Shown: positions 5,787 through 9,289 of the stretch, in pieces
Position numbering within the stretch: the first letter of the stretch is position 1
Layout of the letters: every line of letters begins with the position of its first letter
Origin: Clostridiales bacterium
Lineage (GTDB): Bacteria; Bacillota_A; Clostridia; Oscillospirales; Oscillospiraceae
DNA: 9,289 nucleotides
Assembly (NCBI GenBank): GCA_022777455.1
Contig: JALFGI010000116.1
Coordinates: 1 to 9,289 of the forward strand
Direction: 5' to 3'
Translations under genes and position numbers: made by a program
The notes under the pieces: generated by a model
What the model saw: only the letters and a program-made list of their open reading frames with translations
Database searches by the model: none
What the model was told of the DNA's origin: nothing

Positions 5787-5817
5787 GCGGCAAGCCTCTT
5801 GGAAAGAATATTGCCGC
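5787..5817 (+). repeat. Inverted repeat in the csoR-copA gap
   Basis: GCGGCAA (5787-5793) pairs with TTGCCGC (5811-5817) across 17 bases in the 111-bp gap. There is no T tract, so it is not a standard terminator. It could form an mRNA hairpin that sets the csoR/copA ratio, or be chance. The rest of the gap shows no convincing promoter: a TTGACA at 5756-5761 has no -10 at a usable distance. Confidence 0.35.
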
Positions 5818-5863
5818 CATAAAACAGCCGGGATGGCACTCGAATCAAGCAACGGAGGGAATT

Positions 5864-8374
5864 ATGAAGCAATATAACGTCACTGGCATGAGCTGCGCGG
5901 CCTGCAGCGCCAGGGTGGAAAAGGCCGTATCCAAGGTGCCGGGGGTAACCGCCTGCTCCGTCAGCCTGCTGACGAACTCCATGGGCGTGGAGGGCACCGC
6001 TGCGCCGCAAGCCATCATTGCCGCGGTGGAAGGCGCCGGTTACGGTGCCTCTGAAAAGGGCGCTGGCTCCGGGAGCAAAGCCTCTGTCGCGGCGGGGGAT
6101 GCGCTGCAGGACAGGGAGACACCTCTGCTGAAACAACGCCTGATCTGGTCCGTGGGCTTTCTGCTGGTGCTGATGTACTTTTCCATGGGCCACATGATGT
6201 GGGGCTGGCCCCTGCCGCCGTTCTATAACGACAACCATGTGGCCATGGGTCTGACCCAGCTGCTGCTCACCGTCATCATCATGGTCATCAATCAGAAGTT
6301 TTTTGTCAGCGGCTTCAAAGCTTTGTGGCATCGCTCGCCGAACATGGACACTCTGGTAGCCCTTGGCGCTTCCGCGGCCTTTGTTTACAGCACCTACGCC
6401 CTGTTCGCCATGACTGATGTGCAGGTCAAAGGAGACGCGGACGCCGTTATGAACGATATGATGGAGTTCTACTTTGAGTCCGCCGCCATGATCCTGACCC
6501 TGATCACCGTGGGCAAGATGCTGGAAGCCCGCTCCAAGGGCAAGACCACGGATGCCCTGAAGGGGCTGATGAAGCTGGCGCCCAAAACCGCTACCGTCCT
6601 GCGGGGCGGCGTGGAAACAGAGGTTCCCATTGAGCAGGTACAAAAGGGCGATCTTTTTGTGACCCGCCCCGGGGAAAGCATCCCGGTGGACGGCGTGGTG
6701 CTGGAGGGCGAGAGCGCGGTGAATGAGTCCGCCCTCACCGGGGAAAGCGTTCCCGTGGACAAAGCCCCCGGTGACGCGGTCTCCGCCGCCACCGTGAACC
6801 AGTCCGGTTTCCTGAAATGTCAGGCCACCCGGGTAGGTGAGGACACCACCCTGTCCCAGATCATCCAGATGGTCAGCGACGCGGCAGCTACCAAAGCCCC
6901 CATCGCCAAGATCGCGGACAAGGTCTCCGGCGTGTTCGTCCCTGCGGTGATCCTCATTGCCATCGTGACCACTGCCGTATGGCTCCTGCTGGGGCAGAGT
7001 GTGGGCTACGCACTGGCCCGGGGCATCTCCGTGCTGGTAATCTCCTGCCCCTGCGCCCTGGGACTTGCCACGCCGGTGGCCATCATGGTGGGCAACGGCA
7101 TGGGCGCGAAAAACGGCATTCTGTTCAAAACCGCCGCCTCTCTTGAGAAGACCGGGCGGATCCAGATTGTAGCCCTGGACAAAACCGGCACCATTACCAG
7201 CGGCGAGCCCAAGGTGACGGACATTCTCCCCGCCGCCGGTTCCGGTGAGGAAGAACTGCTCCGCCTGGCCTACGCACTGGAGCAGAAAAGCGAGCATCCG
7301 CTGGCCCGCGCCATTCTTGAAAAAGCGGAAGCCTTCGGTTTGAAGGCGGAGGAGGTCACGGACTTTCAGGCCCTGCCGGGCAACGGCCTTACCGCCCGGT
7401 GGAACGGTGCTGTTCTTCTGGGCGGCAGCGGAACCTTCATTCGCACCCAGACCGAAATTCCTGCCGAAGTCTCCGCGCAGGCGGATGCTTTGGCGCAGCA
7501 GGGCAAAACGCCCCTGTTTTTCAGCCGGGATGGAATCTTTGCCGGCGTGATCGCCGTTGCGGATGTCATCAAGGAGGACAGTCCCCAGGCGGTGAAGGAG
7601 CTGCAAAACATGGGTATCCAAGTGGTGATGCTGACGGGCGACAACCAGCGTACAGCCAATGCCATCGGCGCTCAAGCCGGGGTGGATGAAGTCATTGCGG
7701 GCGTTCTGCCCGACGGCAAGCAAGCGGTCATCCGCTCCCTGCAGCAAAAGGGCAAGGTTGCCATGGTAGGCGACGGCATTAACGATGCTCCGGCGCTGAC
7801 CCAGGCCGACATGGGCATCGCCATCGGCGCAGGCACCGACGTGGCCATTGACGCAGCGGATGTGGTATTGATGAAGAGCCGCCTGTCCGACGTGCCCGCC
7901 GCTATCCGCCTGAGCCGGGCCACCCTGCGGAACATCCACGAGAACCTGTTCTGGGCATTCTTCTACAATACCATCGGCATTCCCCTGGCAGCAGGTGTAT
8001 TCATCCCCCTGGGGCTGACCCTGAACCCCATGTTCGGCGCGGCAGCCATGAGCCTATCGAGCTTCTGCGTGGTATCCAACGCCCTGCGGCTGAATCTGTT
8101 TGATGTACGCAATTCGGCAAAGGACAAGAAAATCAAAGCAAAACATAAGGAGGCAGTCAAATCCATGGAAAAAACAATGAAAATTGAAGGCATGATGTGT
8201 GGGCATTGCGAAGCCCGGGTGAAAAAAGCGCTGGAAGCCCTGCCGGAGGTAGCCCAAGCGGTGGTCAGCCACGAAGCGGGCACCGCCGTGGTGACCCTCA
8301 AGGCAGCAATTGCCGACGATGTTCTGAAAAAGGCTGTGGAAGCCCAGGACTACACCGTCACTGCTGTGGAATAA
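5864..8374 (+). CDS. copA: Copper-exporting P1B-type ATPase CopA with C-terminal HMA fusion
   Basis: An 836-residue membrane pump that expels Cu(I) using ATP. Domains in order: an N-terminal HMA domain with GMSCAAC (Cys11, Cys14); membrane helices from about 92; actuator TGES at 292-295; the ion-channel CPC at 395-397; DKTGT with the phosphorylated Asp439; nucleotide-domain SEHPLA at 476-481; GDGINDAP at 636-643. YN (701-702) and MSLSS (729-733) in the last helices are Cu(I)-type (P1B-1) signatures. After helix 8, a lysine-rich linker (about 748-766) leads to a second HMA domain with GMMCGHC (Cys779, Cys782). The ATG is chosen for GGAGGGA four bases upstream and because it begins the HMA domain exactly; a longer frame upstream adds unrelated residues. 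It is cotranscribed with csoR. The C-terminal HMA resembles a fused CopZ chaperone. Confidence 0.95.
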   Translation: MKQYNVTGMSCAACSARVEKAVSKVPGVTACSVSLLTNSMGVEGTAAPQAIIAAVEGAGYGASEKGAGSGSKASVAAGDALQDRETPLLKQRLIWSVGFLLVLMYFSMGHMMWGWPLPPFYNDNHVAMGLTQLLLTVIIMVINQKFFVSGFKALWHRSPNMDTLVALGASAAFVYSTYALFAMTDVQVKGDADAVMNDMMEFYFESAAMILTLITVGKMLEARSKGKTTDALKGLMKLAPKTATVLRGGVETEVPIEQVQKGDLFVTRPGESIPVDGVVLEGESAVNESALTGESVPVDKAPGDAVSAATVNQSGFLKCQATRVGEDTTLSQIIQMVSDAAATKAPIAKIADKVSGVFVPAVILIAIVTTAVWLLLGQSVGYALARGISVLVISCPCALGLATPVAIMVGNGMGAKNGILFKTAASLEKTGRIQIVALDKTGTITSGEPKVTDILPAAGSGEEELLRLAYALEQKSEHPLARAILEKAEAFGLKAEEVTDFQALPGNGLTARWNGAVLLGGSGTFIRTQTEIPAEVSAQADALAQQGKTPLFFSRDGIFAGVIAVADVIKEDSPQAVKELQNMGIQVVMLTGDNQRTANAIGAQAGVDEVIAGVLPDGKQAVIRSLQQKGKVAMVGDGINDAPALTQADMGIAIGAGTDVAIDAADVVLMKSRLSDVPAAIRLSRATLRNIHENLFWAFFYNTIGIPLAAGVFIPLGLTLNPMFGAAAMSLSSFCVVSNALRLNLFDVRNSAKDKKIKAKHKEAVKSMEKTMKIEGMMCGHCEARVKKALEALPEVAQAVVSHEAGTAVVTLKAAIADDVLKKAVEAQDYTVTAVE
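8147..8153 (+). promoter_or_regulatory. Internal Shine-Dalgarno AAGGAGG within copA
   Basis: A full AAGGAGG inside the copA reading frame, 11 bases before an in-frame ATG at 8165. It falls in the linker between the pump and the C-terminal HMA domain, which is where the ribosome site of a separate copZ gene would be. It could license internal initiation. Confidence 0.6.
8165..8374 (+). CDS. Possible internally initiated CopZ-like copper chaperone (C-terminal HMA of CopA)
   Basis: From the in-frame ATG at 8165 the end of copA encodes a 69-residue protein that is a complete HMA domain: [20 protein letters not shown], then a hydrophobic and acidic remainder ending at the copA stop. Size and motif match free CopZ chaperones, which pass Cu(I) to CopA or CsoR. 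The start is supported only by the AAGGAGG at 8147-8153 and by the domain boundary. A second in-frame ATG follows at 8177. If used, one gene yields both a tethered and a free chaperone. It may instead be a vestige of a former copA/copZ stop-start junction that lost its stop codon. Confidence 0.45.
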   Translation: MEKTMKIEGMMCGHCEARVKKALEALPEVAQAVVSHEAGTAVVTLKAAIADDVLKKAVEAQDYTVTAVE

Positions 8375-8386
8375 CGCAATATGGAC

Positions 8387-8422
8387 AAAGGGGAAACCAC
8401 AAAGAAACGTGGTTTTCCCTTT
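8387..8422 (+). terminator. Hairpin after copA, probable terminator
   Basis: AAAGGGGAAACCAC (8387-8400) pairs with GTGGTTTTCCCTTT (8409-8422), 14 pairs including one G-T, around an 8-nt loop. The arm ends in TTT, and a TTTTT follows at 8431-8435. It lies 12 bases after the copA stop. The weak immediate T tract lowers confidence. Confidence 0.65.
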
Positions 8423-8426
8423 CTCT

Positions 8427-8595
8427 GCTGTTTTTGGATTGGAGGAAAGCATTGGTGCGAAGCGGCGTTGGAGCACTGGATTTGATTGATGACGACCGAG
8501 TGTGCCTGACCAATTTGAACCGGCAGATCATCGCCACAAGAAAAACCGTGGGCAGGCTGAAAGCAGAGGTCATGCGGGAGCGGATTCTGGAAATC
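8427..8595 (+). pseudogene. tcdA: Decayed fragment of a TcdA/ThiF-type (E1-like) gene
   Basis: Codons 8458-8595 encode RSGVGALDLIDDDRVCLTNL then NRQIIATRKTVGRLKAEVMR, closely resembling the segment of TcdA (tRNA threonylcarbamoyladenosine dehydratase) that follows its nucleotide-binding loop: ARSG-G, LID-D, N-NRQ, VG--K-EVM. The preceding bases 8427-8441, in a different frame, read AVFGL, like the start of the AVFGIGGVGS loop. The rest of that loop is missing, so about seven codons appear deleted with a frame change. The true N-terminus and the C-terminal two-thirds (about 250 residues in the family) are absent. After 8595 the similarity stops at the point where INP is expected. A GTG at 8455 with GGAGG upstream could still open a 124-residue frame to 8829, but it lacks the ATP-binding loop. 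Confidence 0.7.
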
Positions 8596-8829
8596 AAACG
8601 GGGAAGAAAAGCCGCTGCAGGCGCTGTATTCAGTATGCTCCTGTGCCGGAAGTGCAGACCTTTGGAGCTGTTTCACAGGAGACTCCACGCATGTCAAAAG
8701 GCAGGAATCGAAACGGTTCCTGCCTTGAATTATGTCCTTGACCGGGATACCCCTGCCATTGCCTTGGTAGTCAGCAACGGTGAGATGCGGCATGATGAGA
8801 AAAGCTACTCATATGGTGTTACGAGGTGA
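8596..8829 (+). other. Junction region with no recognised gene
   Basis: The frame from the tcdA fragment stays open to TGA at 8827-8829 but resembles nothing I recognise after 8595. The last part, from an ATG at 8785, reads MRHDEKSYSYGVTR. This could be the tail of a gene belonging to the element downstream. Apart from the hairpin at 8698-8726 the stretch looks like joined remnants. Confidence 0.4.
8698..8726 (+). terminator. Perfect 10-bp hairpin, probable relic terminator
   Basis: AAGGCAGGAA (8698-8707) pairs perfectly with TTCCTGCCTT (8717-8726) around a 9-nt loop. It has the A-rich and T-rich shoulders of an intrinsic terminator, but the expected T run is replaced by GAATT. It probably ended a gene whose body is now missing or rearranged. 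Confidence 0.5.
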
Positions 8830-8835
8830 GTGGGC

Positions 8836-9024
8836 ATGAATGAGGTGCAGCAGGATATTATGTGCGTCTTATTGCAGACACTTTTGGATAAGGAACTGAT
8901 TACCCGGGATATTTACGACAAATCCCGGAACAAAATCCTTGGCACATTGGACTTGCCGGATTTTTTCTGGGATACTGAGTGCGGAAAGGAGGAGTCGCAT
9001 GGATGTGAGAAGAATCCGTGCTGA
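8836..9024 (+). CDS. Small ORF preceding a serine recombinase (SHOCT-like)
   Basis: A 62-residue protein. Its first half, MNEVQQDIMCVLLQTLLDKE followed by LITRDIYDKS, resembles the short SHOCT-type helical proteins found just upstream of large serine recombinases in Clostridia: an oligomerising hydrophobic helix, then an L-I-T/E-EY/IY turn. The C-terminus is Cys/His-bearing (C10, C49, H55, C57, C62) and unmatched to anything I know. GAGGTGA ends six bases before the ATG at 8836; a GTG at 8830 is an alternative start. The gene overlaps the recombinase by 26 bases, and the recombinase ribosome site lies inside it, implying translational coupling. Function unknown. Confidence 0.65.
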   Translation: MNEVQQDIMCVLLQTLLDKELITRDIYDKSRNKILGTLDLPDFFWDTECGKEESHGCEKNPC

Positions 9025-9289
9025 GTTGAGAATGGGCAGGTCACTTTACGACCTCCCCCTCCGGGTAACCTTCTACGCCCGGGTGTCCACCGATCAGGAT
9101 GAACAGATCAACAGCCTGGAAAACCAGGTGCAGTATTACACGGAACTGATTCAGAGCAAGCCCAACTGGCGCTTTGTGCCGGGGTACATCGACGAAGGCA
9201 TTTCCGGCGGCACCACAAAGAAGCGGGATGATTTCAACCGCATGATTCGGGACGCAAAAGCCGGGATGTTTGATTTCATCATCACCAAG
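8999..9289 (+). CDS. Large serine recombinase (resolvase/invertase catalytic domain), N-terminal part
   Basis: A site-specific DNA integrase/transposase of the serine family; 97 codons are visible before the window ends. The catalytic domain starts at about residue 20: VTFYARVSTDQDEQ with the presumed nucleophile Ser30 next to Arg28, then INSLENQ (37-43) and GYIDEGISGG (62-71), and a DDFNRMI segment leading to the conserved DFIITK strand. GISGT/GG plus the long N-domain spacing is typical of the large serine recombinases carried by conjugative and mobilisable elements of Clostridia, not of small resolvases. AAAGGAGG lies six bases before the ATG. It overlaps the small ORF upstream. The remaining several hundred residues, including the recombinase and zinc-ribbon domains, would lie beyond 9289. 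Confidence 0.92.
   Translation, partial: MDVRRIRAELRMGRSLYDLPLRVTFYARVSTDQDEQINSLENQVQYYTELIQSKPNWRFVPGYIDEGISGGTTKKRDDFNRMIRDAKAGMFDFIITK

Noticed and set aside
5756..5863. A longer copA starting at TTG 5756
   Set aside because: The extra 36 residues are unlike any CopA N-terminus and have no ribosome site; the ATG at 5864 has GGAGGGA and starts the HMA domain.
5768..7939. A 723-codon open frame on the minus strand
   Set aside because: It lies wholly antisense to copA, is rich in His/Gly/Gln as expected from the complement of GC-rich codons, and shows no domain.
1..9289. CRISPR array, tRNA or rRNA genes, toxin-antitoxin pair
   Set aside because: No regularly spaced repeats, no cloverleaf or rRNA sequence, and no recognisable toxin or antitoxin was found.

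Overview
The window looks like chromosome from a fairly GC-rich member of the Clostridia, most likely a gut Oscillospirales/Ruminococcaceae-type organism. This is inferred from strong AGGAGG-type ribosome binding sites, sigma-A-like promoters in AT-rich gaps, a UPF0397 ECF transporter, a CsoR-CopA copper operon and a clostridial-style serine recombinase module. No 16S rRNA or other marker fixes the taxon.

Layout. (1) Positions 1-483, minus strand: the N-terminal part of cysteine synthase (cysK), cut by the window edge. It diverges from an Rrf2-family regulator (724-1155). The 240-bp gap holds two near-consensus promoters back to back, two TCCTA/TAGGA inverted repeats placed where a repressor would act, and a possible 21-residue leader peptide ahead of cysK. 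(2) Positions 1218-5289, plus strand: a SAM hydrolase (SAM hydroxide adenosyltransferase) followed by a complete group-II-like ECF transporter: UPF0397 S component, a fused two-ATPase protein, and an EcfT permease. A terminator-like hairpin lies between the S component and the ATPase, and a strong terminator ends the block. (3) Positions 5378-8374: a copper-efflux operon, csoR-copA. Its promoter carries two CsoR-type operators of identical geometry. copA ends in a fused second heavy-metal-associated (HMA) domain that has its own Shine-Dalgarno sequence and in-frame ATG, so it may also yield a free CopZ-like chaperone. (4) Positions 8375-9289: debris. There is a terminator, a decayed fragment of a TcdA/ThiF-type gene, a hairpin relic, then a small ORF translationally overlapped with a large serine recombinase that runs off the window. 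This looks like the edge of an integrated mobile element.

How the parts may work together. Regions 1 and 2 read as a sulfur-amino-acid neighbourhood: cysteine synthesis, an Rrf2 regulator that is CymR-like by context but carries an IscR/NsrR-like set of cysteines, and a SAM-cleaving enzyme next to an ECF importer of unassigned substrate. Region 3 is an independent copper-stress unit insulated by two terminators. The best candidates for something undescribed are the SAM-hydrolase/ECF pairing, the cysK leader ORF, and the in-frame internal start in copA.
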